Shown here piece after piece: positions 1 to 14,395 of a DNA stretch of 64,000 nt. The notes under the pieces are model-generated. The model made no database searches, was not told where the DNA came from, and saw only the letters and a program-made list of their open reading frames with translations. The stretch's first letter is position 1; each line of letters begins with the position of its first letter. Position numbers and translations under genes: made by a program. The stretch comes from Holothuria scabra (Eukaryota > Echinodermata > Holothuroidea > Aspidochirotida > Holothuriidae). The stretch is from contig CM074187.1 in the NCBI GenBank assembly GCA_037179385.1, positions 1 through 64,000 on the forward strand, written 5' to 3'.

Positions 1-3000
1 ACTTTAATTTTAATTTTAATTTTAATTTTAATTTTAATTTTAATTTTAATTTTAATTTTAATTTTAATTTTAATTTTAATTTTAATTTTTTAATTTTAAT
101 TTTAATTTTAATTTTAATTTTAATTTTAATTTTAATTTTTAATTTTTAATTTTAATTTTAATTTTAATTTTAATTTTAATTTTAATTTTAATAATTTTAA
201 TTTTAATTTTAATTTTAATTTTTAATTTTAATTTTAATTTTAATTTTAATTTTAATTTTAATTTTAATTTTAATTTTAATTTTAATTTTTAATTTTAATT
301 TTAATTTTAATTTTAATTTTAATTTTAATTTTAATTTTAATTTTAATTTTAATTTTAATTTTTAATTTTAATTTTAATTTTAATTTTAATTTTAATTTTA
401 ATTTTAATTTTAATTTTAATTTTAATTTTAATTTTAATTTTAATTTTAATTTTAATTTTAATTTTAATTTTAATTTTAATTTTAATTTTAATTTTAATTT
501 TAATTTTAATTTTAATTTTAATTTTAATTTTAATTTTAATTTTAATTTAATTTTAATTTTAATTTTAATTTTAATTTTAATTTTAATTTTAATTTTTAAT
601 TTTAATTTTAATTTTAATTTTAATTTTAATTTTAATTTTAATTTTAATTTTAATTTTAATTTTAATTTTAATTTTAATTTTAATTTTAATTTTAATTTTT
701 AATTTTAATTTTAATTTTAATTTTAATTTTTAATTTTTAATTTTAATTTTAATTTTAATTTTAATTTTTTAATTTTAATTTTTAATTTTAATTTTAATTT
801 TAATTTTAATTTTAATTTTAATTTTAATTTTTAATTTTAATTTTAATTTTAATTTTAATTTTAATTTTAATTTTAATTTTAATTTTAATTTTAATTTTAA
901 TTTTAATTTTAATTTTAATTTTAATTTTAATTTTTAATTTTAATTTTAATTTTAATTTTAATTTTAATTTTAATTTTAATTTTAATTTTAATTTTTAATT
1001 TTAATTTTAATTTTAATTTTAATTTTAATTTTAATTTTAATTTTTTAATTTTAATTTTTAATTTTAATTTTTAATTTTAATTTTAATTTTAATTTTAATT
1101 TTAATTTTAATTTTAATTTTAATTTTAATTTTAATTTTAATTTTAATTTTAATTTTAATTTTAATTTTTAATTTTAATTTTTAATTTTAATTTTAATTTT
1201 AATTTTAATTTTAATTTTAATTTTAATTTTAATTTTAATTTTAATTTTAATTTTAATTTTAATTTTAATTTTAATTTTAATTTTAATTTTAATTTTAATT
1301 TTAATTTTTAATTTTAATTTTAATTTTAATTTTAATTTTAATTTTAATTTTAATTTTAATTTTAATTTTAATTTTAATTTTAATTTTAATTTTAATTTTA
1401 ATTTTAATTTTAATTTTAATTTTAATTTTAATTTTAATTTTAATTTTAATTTTAATTTTAATTTTAATTTTAATTTTAATTTTAATTTTAATTTTAATTT
1501 TAATTTTAATTTTAATTTTAATTTTAATTTTAATTTTAATTTTTAATTTTAATTTTAATTTTAATTTTAATTTTAATTTTAATTTTAATTTTAATTTTAA
1601 TTTTAATTTTAATTTTAATTTTTAATTTTAATTTTAATTTTAATTTTAATTTTAATTTTAATTTTAATTTTTAATTTTAATTTTAATTTTAATTTTAATT
1701 TTAATTTTAATTTTAATTTTAATTTTAATTTTAATTTTAATTTTAATTTTAATTTTTTAATTTTAATTTTAATTTTAATTTTAATTTTAATTTTAATTTT
1801 AATTTTAATTTTAATTTTAATTTTAATTTTTAATTTTAATTTTAATTTTAATTTTAATTTTAATTTTAATTTTAATTTTAATTTTAATTTTTAATTTTAA
1901 TTTTAATTTTAATTTTAATTTTAATTTTAATTTTAATTTTAATTTTAATTTTAATTTTTTAATTTTAATTTTAATTTTAATTTTTTAATTTTAATTTTAA
2001 TTTTAATTTTAATTTTTTAATTTTAATTTTTTAATTTTAATTTTAATTTTTAATTTTAATTTTAATTTTAATTTTAATTTTAATTTTAATTTTAATTTTA
2101 ATTTTTAATTTTAATTTTAATTTTAATTTTAATTTTAATTTTAATTTTAATTTTAATTTTAATTTTAATTTTAATTTTAATTTTAATTTTAATTTTAATT
2201 TTAATTTTAATTTTAATTTTAATTTTAATTTTAATTTTAATTTTTAATTTTAATTTTAATTTTAATTTTTAATTTTAATTTTTAATTTTAATTTTAATTT
2301 TAATTTTAATTTTAATTTTAATTTTAATTTTAATTTTAATTTTAATTTAATTTTAATTTTAATTTTAATTTTAATTTTAATTTTAATTTTAATTTTAATT
2401 TTAATTTTAATTTTAATTTTAATTTTAATTTTAATTTTAATTTTAATTTTAATTTTAATTTTAATTTTAATTTTTAATTTTAATTTTAATTTTAATTTTA
2501 ATTTTAATTTTAATTTTAATTTTAATTTTAATTTTAATTTTAATTTTAATTTTAATTTTAATTTTAATTTTTTAATTTTAATTTTAATTTTAATTTTAAT
2601 TTTAATTTTAATTTTTAATTTTAATTTTAATTTTAATTTTAATTTTTAATTTTAATTTTAATTTTAATTTTAATTTTAATTTTAATTTTAATTTTAATTT
2701 TAATTTTAATTTTAATTTTAATTTTAATTTTAATTTTAATTTTAATTTTAATTTTAATTTTAATTTTAATTTTTAATTTTAATTTTAATTTTAATTTTAA
2801 TTTTAATTTTAATTTTAATTTTAATTTTTAATTTTAATTTTAATTTTAATTTTAATTTTAATTTTAATTTTAATTTTAATTTTAATTTTAATTTTAATTT
2901 TTTAATTTTAATTTTAATTTTAATTTTTAATTTTAATTTTAATTTTAATTTTAATTTTAATTTTAATTTTAATTTTAATTTTAATTTTAATTTTAATTTT

Positions 3001-6000
3001 AATTTTAATTTTAATTTTAATTTTAATTTTAATTTTAATTTTAATTTTAATTTTAATTTTAATTTTAATTTTAATTTTAATTTTAATTTTAATTTTAATT
3101 TTAATTTTAATTTTAATTTTAATTTTAATTTTAATTTTAATTTTAATTTTAATTTTAATTTTAATTTTAATTTTAATTTTAATTTTAATTTTAATTTTAA
3201 TTTTAATTTTAATTTTAATTTTAATTTTAATTTTAATTAATTTTAATTTTAATTTTAATTTTAATTTTAATTTTAATTTTAATTTTAATTTTAATTTTAA
3301 TTTTAATTTTAATTTTAATTTTAATTTTAATTTTAATTTTAATTTTAATTTTAATTTTAATTTTAATTTTAATTTTAATTTTAATTTTAATTTTAATTTT
3401 AATTTTAATTTTAATTTTAATTTTAATTTTAATTTTAATTTTTAATTTTAATTTTAATTTTAATTTTAATTTTAATTTTAATTTTTAATTTTAATTTTAA
3501 TTTTAATTTTAATTTTAATTTTAATTTTAATTTTAATTTTAATTTTAATTTTAATTTTAATTTTAATTTTAATTTTAATTTTAATTTTAATTTTAATTTT
3601 AATTTTAATTTTAATTTTAATTTTAATTTTAATTTTAATTTTAATTTTAATTTTAATTTTAATTTTAATTTTAATTTTAATTTTAATTTTAATTTTAATT
3701 TTAATTTTAATTTTAATTTTAATTTTAATTTTAATTTTAATTTTAATTTTAATTTTAATTTTTAATTTTAATTTTAATTTTAATTTTAATTTTAATTTTA
3801 ATTTTAATTTTAATTTTAATTTTAATTTTAATTTTAATTTTAATTTTAATTTTAATTTTAATTTTAATTTTAATTTTAATTTTAATTTTAATTTTAATTT
3901 TAATTTTAATTTTAATTTTTAATTTTAATTTTAATTTTAATTTTAATTTTAATTTTAATTTTAATTTTAATTTTAATTTTAATTTTAATTTTAATTTTAA
4001 TTTTAATTTTAATTTTAATTTTAATTTTAATTTTAATTTTAATTTTAATTTTAATTTTAATTTTAATTTTAATTTTAATTTTAATTTTAATTTTAATTTT
4101 AATTTTAATTTTAATTTTAATTTTAATTTTAATTTTAATTTTTAATTTTAATTTTAATTTTTTAATTTTAATTTTAATTTTAATTTTAATTTTAATTTTT
4201 AATTTTAATTTTAATTTTAATTTTAATTTTAATTTTAATTTTAATTTTAATTTTAATTTTAATTTTAATTTTAATTTTTAATTTTTAATTTTAATTTTAA
4301 TTTTAATTTTAATTTTAATTTTAATTTTAATTTTAATTTTAATTTTAATTTTAATTTTTAATTTTAATTTTAATTTTAATTTTAATTTTAATTTTAATTT
4401 TAATTTTAATTTTAATTTTAATTTTAATTTTTTAATTTTAATTTTAATTTTAATTTTAATTTTAATTTTAATTTTAATTTTAATTTTAATTTTAATTTTA
4501 ATTTTAATTTTAATTTTAATTTTAATTTTTAATTTTAATTTTAATTTTAATTTTAATTTTAATTTTAATTTTAAATTTTAATTTTAATTTTAATTTTAAT
4601 TTTAATTTTAATTTTAATTTTAATTTTAATTTTAATTTTAATTTTAATTTTAATTTTAATTTTAATTTTAATTTTAATTTTAATTTTTAATTTTAATTTT
4701 AATTTTTAATTTTAATTTTAATTTTAATTTTAATTTTAATTTTAATTTTAATTTTAATTTTAATTTTAATTTTAATTTTAATTTTAATTTTAATTTTAAT
4801 TTTAATTTTAATTTTAATTTTAATTTTAATTTTAATTTTAATTTTAATTTTAATTTTAATTTTAATTTTAATTTTAATTTTAATTTTAATTTTAATTTTA
4901 ATTTTAATTTTAATTTTAATTTTAATTTTTAATTTTAATTTTAATTTTAATTTTAATTTTAATTTTAATTTTAATTTTTAATTTTAATTTTTAATTTTAA
5001 TTTTAATTTTAATTTTAATTTTAATTTTAATTTTAATTTTAATTTTAATTTTAATTTTAATTTTAATTTTAATTTTTTAATTTTAATTTTAATTTTAATT
5101 TTAATTTTAATTTTAATTTTAATTTTAATTTTAATTTTAATTTTAATTTTAATTTTAATTTTAATTTTAATTTTAATTTTAATTTTAATTTTAATTTTAA
5201 TTTTAATTTTAATTTTTAATTTTAATTTTAATTTTAATTTTAATTTTAATTTTAATTTTAATTTTAATTTTAATTTTAATTTTAATTTTAATTTTAATTT
5301 TAATTTTAATTTTAATTTTAATTTTAATTTTAATTTTAATTTTAATTTTAATTTTAATTTTAATTTTAATTTTTAATTTTAATTTTAATTTTTAATTTTA
5401 ATTTTAATTTTAATTTTAATTTTAATTTTAATTTTAATTTTAATTTTAATTTTAATTTTAATTTTAATTTTAATTTTAATTTTTAATTTTAATTTTTAAT
5501 TTTAATTTTAATTTTAATTTTAATTTTAATTTTAATTTTAATTTTAATTTTAATTTTAATTTTAATTTTAATTTTAATTTTAATTTTAATTTTAATTTTA
5601 ATTTTAATTTTAATTTTAATTTTAATTTTAATTTTAATTTTAATTTTAATTTTAATTTTAATTTTAATTTTAATTTTAATTTTAATTTTAATTTTAATTT
5701 TAATTTTAATTTTAATTTTAATTTTAATTTTAATTTTAATTTTAATTTTAATTTTTTAATTTTAATTTTAATTTTAATTTTAATTTTAATTTTAATTTTA
5801 ATTTTAATTTTTAATTTTAATTTTAATTTTAATTTTAATTTTAATTTTAATTTTAATTTTAATTTTAATTTTAATTTTAATTTTAATTTTAATTTTAATT
5901 TTAATTTTAATTTTAATTTTAATTTTAATTTTAATTTTAATTTTTAATTTTAATTTTAATTTTAATTTTAATTTTAATTTTTAATTTTAATTTTAATTTT

Positions 6001-8033
6001 AATTTTAATTTTAATTTTAATTTTAATTTTAATTTTAATTTTAATTTTAATTTTAATTTTAATTTTAATTTTAATTTTAATTTTAATTTTAATTTTAATT
6101 TTAATTTTAATTTTAATTTTAATTTTAATTTTAATTTTAATTTTAATTTTAATTTTAATTTTAATTTTAATTTTAATTTTAATTTTAATTTTAATTTTAA
6201 TTTTAATTTTAATTTTAATTTTAATTTTTAATTTTAATTTTAATTTTAATTTTAATTTTAATTTTAATTTTAATTTTAATTTTAATTTTAATTTTAATTT
6301 TAATTTTAATTTTAATTTTAATTTTAATTTTTAATTTTTAATTTTAATTTTAATTTTAATTTTAATTTTAATTTTTAATTTTAATTTTAATTTTAATTTT
6401 AATTTTAATTTTAATTTTAATTTTAATTTTAATTTTAATTTTAATTTTAATTTTAATTTTAATTTTAATTTTAATTTTAATTTTAATTTTTAATTTTAAT
6501 TTTAATTTTAATTTTAATTTTAATTTTAATTTTAATTTTAATTTTAATTTTAATTTTAATTTTAATTTTAATTTTAATTTTAATTTTAATTTTAATTTTA
6601 ATTTTAATTTTTTAATTTTAATTTTAATTTTAATTTTAATTTTAATTTTTTAATTTTAATTTTAATTTTAATTTTAATTTTAATTTTAATTTTAATTTTA
6701 ATTTTAATTTTAATTTTAATTTTAATTTTAATTTTAATTTTAATTTTAATTTTAATTTTAATTTTAATTTTAATTTTAATTTTAATTTTAATTTTAATTT
6801 TAATTTTAATTTTAATTTTAATTTTAATTTTAATTTTAATTTTAATTTTAATTTTAATTTTAATTTTAATTTTAATTTTAATTTTAATTTTAATTTTAAT
6901 TTTAATTTTAATTTTTAATTTTAATTTTAATTTTAATTTTAATTTTAATTTTAATTTTAATTTTAATTTTAATTTTAATTTTAATTTTAATTTTAATTTT
7001 AATTTTAATTTTAATTTTTAATTTTAATTTTTAATTTTAATTTTAATTTTAATTTTAATTTTAATTTTAATTTTAATTTTAAATTTTAATTTTAATTTTA
7101 ATTTTAATTTTAATTTTAATTTTAATTTTAATTTTAATTTTAATTTTAATTTTAATTTTAATTTTAATTTTAATTTTAATTTTAATTTTAATTTTTAATT
7201 TTAATTTTTAATTTTAATTTTAATTTTAATTTTAATTTTAATTTTAATTTTAATTTTAATTTTAATTTTAATTTTAATTTTAATTTTAATTTTAATTTTA
7301 ATTTTAATTTTTAATTTTAATTTTAATTTTAATTTTAATTTTAATTTTAATTTTAATTTTAATTTTAATTTTAATTTTAATTTTAATTTTAATTTTAATT
7401 TTAATTTTAATTTTAATTTTAATTTTAATTTTAATTTTAATTTTTAATTTTAATTTTAATTTTAATTTTAATTTTAATTTTAATTTTAATTTTAATTTTA
7501 ATTTTAATTTTAATTTTAATTTTAATTTTAATTTTAATTTTAATTTTAATTTTAATTTTAATTTTAATTTTAATTTTAATTTTTAATTTTAATTTTAATT
7601 TTAATTTTAATTTTAATTTTAATTTTAATTTTAATTTTAATTTTAATTTTAATTTTAATTTTAATTTTAATTTTAATTTTTAATTTTAATTTTAATTTTA
7701 ATTTTAATTTTAATTTTAATTTTAATTTTAATTTTAATTTTAATTTTAATTTTAATTTTAATTTTAATTTTAATTTTAATTTTAATTTTAATTTTAATTT
7801 TAATTTTAATTTTTAATTTTAATTTTAATTTTAATTTTAATTTTAATTTTAATTTTTAATTTTAATTTTAATTTTAATTTTAATTTTAATTTTAATTTTA
7901 ATTTTAATTTTAATTTTAATTTTAATTTTAATTTTAATTTTAATTTTAATTTTAATTTTAATTTTAATTTTAATTTTAATTTTAATTTTAATTTTAATTT
8001 TAATTTTAATTTAACCCTAATTTTAATTTTAAT
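1..8033. repeat. (TTTTAA)n tract, probable mis-called telomere
   Basis: About 8 kb of uninterrupted 6-bp repeat TTTTAA, with scattered one- or two-T length variants and a few shortened or A-rich units (for example near 190, 546, 2346, 3236, 4575 and 7080). At 8011-8040 it alternates with CCCTAA units in the same 6-bp register and then becomes pure CCCTAA. Replacing CCC by TTT converts one motif into the other. Nanopore basecallers are known to render TTAGGG as TTAAAA, whose reverse complement is TTTTAA. The tract is therefore most likely genuine telomere with wrong bases, although a real AT-rich terminal satellite cannot be excluded from sequence alone. It contains no gene. Confidence 0.85.
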
Positions 8034-8190
8034 TTAACCCTAACCCTAACCCTAACCCCTAACCCTAACCCTAACCCTAACCCTAACCCTAACCCTAACC
8101 CTAACCCTAACCCTAACCCTAACCCTAACCCTAACCCTAACCCTAACCCTAACCCTAACCCTAACCCTAACCCTAACCCTAACCCTAATT
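8034..8190. repeat. Telomere repeat (CCCTAA)n, chromosome left end
   Basis: About 26 near-perfect CCCTAA units, with one CCCCTAA variant near 8054. C-rich strand on + at the left edge is the orientation expected for the left end of a chromosome (TTAGGG toward the terminus). The tract stops at 8190, where subtelomeric sequence begins with AGGACCATGCG. This is the animal/vertebrate-type motif. Confidence 0.95.
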
Positions 8191-10075
8191 AGGACCATGC
8201 GAAATGTCCCCTTTTTTGGTTATTGATATCGGTGGACTAACCGGCCCTTGGGAGGCACACTTATCACCCTAACCCCCCTGTCACGTGACCATACTTGATT
8301 TTATACACTATTTTAGGTGTCCGTTTTAGTGTCCCCTTTTTTATGGTTCAAGCATGGTTCAACCAAAGGGTGTCCCATAAAACGGGACATTTTTTCCAGG
8401 GGAAGGGGGCACGGGCGGGTTAGTAATTTATATCGATGCCCCACCCTAACTTGACCCCCCTGAGGTATTTTTTTTCCCCTAACCCTAGGTCGATATTTTG
8501 CTATCCAGAAAATCTGCAGGTAGTATTAGGGTTGCAACGGATCTTCGACTCGAGATTCCACTCTAATCGTGACCCTAGCACTTTTCTTGACCTTTTGACC
8601 TATGACCTTCATATTGTTATGGGAGGTCAAGTTGGCCTTGGTGAGTAACGAATCCAAACCGGAAGTTCATACCACTTCCGGTTCCGTTTTTATAGGCCGT
8701 TAAAGTCCGAAAATGGCCAAACATTGAAAAATTCATACAAATTCCAAACAGCATCGAATTCGCGCCAAATTTTCAGAACAAGTAGTGATTGGTCAGGGTT
8801 AACTTTGCCCCAAAGGTCAGCGCGATGACGTCACGACGTCAAAGGTCAAATTGAGGTCAAAAAATCAAAAAGGTGTAATCTCCGAAATTTTTTAGGAGGT
8901 AACATGTCTTGACCCGTAGTATTACGCAAATGGTTTTTTTGGTACATATCTTTGCGTAAACCAAGATGGCGGCTAACCCTTATTTGCATAATTTTGGTTA
9001 GAGTTAGGAAAAGTGCTAGGGTTAGAGTTATCTTCTACACAACACCTTCGATGAAGACCAAAATTACAGAGTAGGTACCTGGCTTCGAGAGCTATCACGT
9101 GGTACTTCTCAAATGATCATATCATATCCACTTCCGGTGTGAGGGCGCTCTACGTGAAAAGCTGTTTTAGTCATTTACTCCACAACCCTAACCTTCAGAA
9201 ACTTTACATTTGCACACAAGATGTACACAACTAGGTTGCATAACATATATGACGTTTTTGGCGCCAAAATATTCTAATCGGAAGTGACGTCACAAAACGT
9301 AAAAATATCAATAACTCCCACATTTTTATCTCAAAAATGTTTATTTTTATACATAACATGTGTTTATATGATAGTCATGTACTGTGTAATTTTTGTATTG
9401 ATAGCTTGTTCCTAGCGAAAATGGCGGCCATTTTTCAAAACTTCAAAAAAATACTTTGAAAAATCATAAAAAAGGAACCCAAAGTGTCAAAAGTACCAAA
9501 AGTACCCCAAAAAATTTGAAAAATGTTACTCTACAAACTGCGCAAATTTCAAGCTAAATGATTGAACTTTAATTTTGGGGGCCTAAGTGGGGGCGCTGTT
9601 GATGACGTCATAAAATCGACATCGTCGAAAAATTATGAAAATACCGTTCCTAATAGAATCGGGCACGCTGATTCCAATGAGCTATTTTTCAGAACGATCT
9701 GATATTCGGTTACCGAGATATCGTCGACCGAAAGTAAAAAACAGGACCATTATGACGTCACAATGCGCCATCACGTTGGGACATAGAATGGGGTTAGGTG
9801 TGCATGCTGAAGGCGCATGGATGGGACTTCCATGTGACCACCATAAATATTCAATATTCATTAACTATATGCTAATTCGCACTACATTCATCCTAAACCA
9901 CTTTAACGCACTTAAACCCAAAACTGTCCCCTTTTTTTCGCACAGTGTCCGTTTTATGAAAATGCAACCATAAACCACCCCAAGGGAAGGGTAATGAGTA
10001 GGGAGAGGGTTAGGGGCTACGGTAACAAGTAAATTTCACCCCTGGGCCCCTAACCCATGTCTGCCCTGTTACATA
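8191..10075. other. Distal subtelomeric sequence, no gene seen
   Basis: Low-copy-looking DNA between the telomere and the 206-bp satellite. The short open frames here (for example 8436-8648 and 9635-9973) have no recognisable domain and no splice or start context, so I do not call them. Visible features are repeated GTCCCC/GTGTCC stretches at 8200-8400 and 9927-9955, and four exact TGACGTCA palindromes at 8826, 9285, 9603 and 9753. AGGTCA half-sites occur near 8815-8860. A stretch near 9660 (GGCACGCTGATTCC, then AATGAGCT) resembles 15918 and 16222, which suggests shared ancestry with the sequence on the far side of the satellite. Confidence 0.6.
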
Positions 10076-13000
10076 GTTTGGTACTTTTGACATGGACCCT
10101 CCCTCTTGGTCACAGTGGGCCTTTTACGGGGGCAAGTCGAAATGGACCCAACAAATTAGTGTTACGGTATATGGGGAAAAGCCGTTTTTTAACCTTTGGG
10201 CCCCTAATTTTTCTTGTGTGAAGGGGCCCAGTCCACGGCTTACACTTGGTTATATCCGCCCATGTGTCCTCTATCTCCAGTGAAACGAACTTTTGTCGTG
10301 GCCCCTTCCCCTTGGCCACGGCGGGCCCTTTTCGGAGGCAAGTCGAAAATGGTTCAAAAAGTTAGTGTTACGGTATATGGGAAAAAGCCGTTTTTTAACC
10401 TTTGGGCCCCTACTTTTTCTTGTGTGAAGGGACCCAGTCCACGGCTCATACCTGGTAGCATCCGCTCATGTGTCTTCTATCTCCAGTGAAACGAACTTTT
10501 GTCGTGGCCCCTTCCCCTTGGCCACGGTGGGCCCTTTTCGGAGGCAAGTCGAAAATGGTTCAAAAAATTAGTGTTACGGTATATGGGAAAAAGCCGTTTT
10601 TTAACCTTTGGGCCCCTACTTTTTCTTGTGTGAAAGGGCCCAGCCGGCGGTTCACACTTGGTTATATCCGCATATGTGTCCTCTATCTCCAGTGAAACGA
10701 ACTTTTGTCGTGGCCCCTTCTCCTTGGCCACGGCGGGCCCTTTTCGGAGGCAAGTCGAAAATGGTTCAAAAAATTAGTGTTACGGTATATGGGAAAAAGC
10801 CGTTTTTTAACCTTTGGGCCCCTACTTTTTCTTGTGTGAAGGGACCCAGTCCACGGCTCATACCTGGTAGCATCCGCTCATGTGTCCTCTATCTCCAGTG
10901 AAACGAACTTTTGTCGTGGCCCCTTCCCCTTGGCCACGGTGGGCCCTTTTCGGAGGCAAGTCGAAAATGGTTCAAAAAATTAGTGTTACGGTATATGGGA
11001 AAAGCCGTTTTTTAACCTTTGGGCCCCTACTTTTTCTTGTGTGAAAGGGCCCAGCCGGCGGTTCACACTTGGTTATATCCGCATATGTGTCCTCTATCTC
11101 CAGTGAAACGAACTTTGTCGTGGCCCCTTCCCCTTGGCCACGGCGGGCCCTTTTCGGAGGCAAGTCGAAAATGGTTCAAAAAGTTAGTGTTACGGTATAT
11201 GGGAAAAAGCCGTTTTTTCACCTTTGGGCCCCTACTTTTTCTTGTGTGAAAGGGCCCAGTCCACGGTTCACACTTGGTTATATCCGCCCATGTGTCCTCT
11301 TTCTCCAGTGAAACGAACTTTTGTCGTGGCCCCTTCCCCTTGGCCACGGCGGGCCCTTTTCGGAGGCAAGTCGAAAATGGTTCAAAAAGTTAGTGTTACG
11401 GTATATGGGAAAAAGCCGTTTTTTAACCTTTGGGCCCCTACTTTTTCTTGTGTGAAAGGGCCCAGCCAGCGGTTCACACTTGGTTATATCCGCATATGTG
11501 TCCTCTATCTCCAGTGAAACGAACTTTTGTCGTGGCCCCTTGCCGTTGGCCACGGCGGGCCCTTTTCGGAGGCAAGTCGAAAATGGTTCAAAAAGTTAGT
11601 GTTACGGTATATGGGAAAAAGCCGTTTTTTAACCTTTGGGCCCCTACTTTTTCTTGTGTGAAAGGGCCCAGCCGGCGGTTCACACTTGGTTATATCCGCA
11701 TATGTGTCCTCTATCTCCAGTGAAACAAACTTTTGTCGTGGCCCCTTCCCCTTGGCCACGGCGGGCCCTTTTCGGAGGCAAGTCGAAAATGGTTCAAAAA
11801 GTTAGTGTTACGGTATATGGGAAAAAGCCGTTTTTTAACCTTTGGGCCCCTACTTTTTCTTGTGTGAAAGGGCCCAGCCGGCGGTTCACACTTGGTTATA
11901 TCCGCATATGTGTCCTCTATCTCCAGTGAAACGAACTTTTGTCGTGGCCCCTTCCCCTTGGCCACGGCGGGCCCTTTTCGGAGGCAAGTCGAAAATGGTT
12001 CAAAAAGTTAGTGTTACGGTATATGGGAAAAAGCCGTTTTTTCACCTTTGGGCCCCTACTTTTTCTTGTGTGAAGGGGCCCAGTCCACGGCTCATACCTG
12101 GTAGCACTAACCCATGTGTCCTCTTTCTCCAGTGAAACGAACTTTTGTCGTGGCCCCTTCTCCTTGGCCACGGCGGGCCCTTTTCGGAGGCAAGTCGATA
12201 ATGGTTCAAAAAGTTAGTGTTACGGTATATGGGAAAAAGCCGTTTTTTCACCTTTGGGCCCCTACTTTTTCTTGTGTGAAAGGGCCCAGTCCACGGTTAA
12301 CACTTGGTTATATCCGCCCATGTGTCCTCTATCCCCAGTGAAACGAACTTTTGTCGTGGCCCCTTCCCCTTGGCCACGGAGGGCCCTTTTCGGAGACAAG
12401 TCGAAAATGGTTCAAAAAGTTAGTGTTACGGTATATGGGAAAAAGCCGTTTTTTAACCTTTGGGCCCCTACTTTTTCTTGTGTGAAAGGGCCCAGCCAGC
12501 GGTTCACACTTGGTTATATCCGCATATGTGTCCTCTATCTCCAGTGAAACGAACTTTTGTCGTGGCCTCTTCCCCTTGGCCACGGCGGGCCCTTTTCGGA
12601 GGCAAGTCGAAAATGGTTCAAAAAGTTAGTGTTACGGTATATGGGAAAAAGCCGTTTTTTAACCTTTGGGCCCCTACTTTTTCTTGTGTGAAAGGGCCCA
12701 GCCGGCGGTTCACACTTGGTTATATCCGCATATGTGTCCTCTATCTCCAGTGAAACAAACTTTTGTCGTGGCCCCTTCCCCTTGGCCACGGCGGGCCCTT
12801 TTCGGAGGCAAGTCGAAAATGGTTCAAAAAGTTAGTGTTACGGTATATGGGGAAAAGCCGTTTTTTAACCTTTGGGCCCCTACTTTTTCTTGTGTGAAAG
12901 GGCCCAGCCGGCGGTTCACACTTGGTTATATCCGCATATGTGTCCTCTATCTCCAGTGAAACGAACTTTTGTCGTGGCCCCTTCCCCTTGGCCACGGCGG

Positions 13001-14395
13001 GCCCTTTTCGGAGGCAAGTCGAAAATGGTTCAAAAAGTTAGTGTTACGGTATATGGGAAAAAGCCGTTTTTTCACCTTTGGGCCCCTACTTTTTCTTGTG
13101 TGAAGGGGCCCAGTCCACGGCTCATACCTGGTAGCACTAACCCATGTGTCCTCTTTCTCCAGTGAAACGAACTTTTGTCGTGGCCCCTTCTCCTTGGCCA
13201 CGGCGGGCCCTTTTCGGAGGCAAGTCGATAATGGTTCAAAAAGTTAGTGTTACGGTATATGGGAAAAAGCCGTTTTTTCACCTTTGGGCCCCTACTTTTT
13301 CTTGTGTGAAAGGGCCCAGTCCACGGTTAACACTTGGTTATATCCGCCCATGTGTCCTCTATCCCCAGTGAAACGAACGTTTGTCGTGGCCCCTTCCCCT
13401 TGGCCACGGCGGGCCCTTTTCGGAGACAAGTCGAAAATGGTTCAAAAAGTTAGTGTTACGGTATATGGGAAAAAGCCGTTTTTTAACCTTTGGGCCCCTA
13501 CTTTTTCTTGTGTGAAAGGGCCCAGCCGGCGGTTCACACTTGGTTATATCCGCATATGTGTCCTCTATCTCCAGTGAAACGAACTTTTGTCGTGGCCCCT
13601 TCCCCTTGGCCACGGCGGGCCCTTTTCGGAGGCAAGTCGAAAATGGTTCAAAAAGTTAGTGTTACGGTAAATGGGAAAAAGCCGTTTTTTAACCTTTGGG
13701 CCCCTACTTTTTCTTGTGTGAAGGGGCCCAGTCCACGGCTCATACCTGGTAGCATCCGCCCATGTGTCCTCTATCTCCAGTGAAACGAACTTTTGTCGTG
13801 GCCCCTTCCCTTGGCCACGGCGGGCCCTTTTCGGAGGCAAGTCGAAAATGGTTCAAAAAGTTAGTGTTACGGTATATGGGAAAAAGCCGTTTTTTAACCT
13901 TTGGGCCCCTACTTTTTCTTGTGTGAAGGGGCCCACTCCACGGCTCATACCTGGTAGCACTAACCCATGTGTCCTCTTTTCTCCAGTGAAACGAACTTTT
14001 GTCGTGGCCCCTTCTCCTTGGCCACGGCGGGCCCTTTTCGGAGGCAAGTCGATAATGGTTCAAAAAGTTAGTGTTACGGTATATGGGAAAAAGCCGTTTT
14101 TCAACCTTTGGGCCCCTACTTTTTCTTGTGTGAAAGGGCCCAGCCGGCGGTTCACACTTGGTTATATCCGCCTATGTGTCCTCTATCTCCAGTGAAACGA
14201 ACTTTTGTCGTGGCCCCTTCCCCTTGGCCACGGCGGGCCCTTTTTGGAGACAAGTCGGAAATGGTTCAAAAAATTAGTGTAACGGTATATGAGAAAAAGC
14301 CGTTTTTTAACCTTTGGGCCCCTAATTTTTCTTGTGTGAAGGAGTCCAGTCCACGGCTCATACCTGGTTGTAGTACCCGTAACCGCCCGTGGGTT
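10076..14395. repeat. 206-bp subtelomeric satellite, about 21 copies
   Basis: A GC-rich monomer repeats at 206-bp spacing. The landmark TTTGGGCCCCTA recurs near 10199, 10404, 10608, 10814, 11019, 11224, 11430 and so on to 14314. First and last copies are the most diverged. Variants (CAGCCGGCGGTTCAC versus CAGTCCACGGCTCATACC types) alternate and form a five-monomer higher-order unit of 1,030 bp in the middle, around 11224-13490. Because 206 is not a multiple of 3, several frames stay open across monomers on both strands, giving 97-aa and 84-aa repeated pseudo-ORFs. These are not genes. Confidence 0.95.

Noticed and set aside
9635..9973. 112-aa open frame near the telomere as a gene
   Set aside because: No domain, no supporting splice or start context, and part of it aligns with non-coding sequence near 15918 and 16222.
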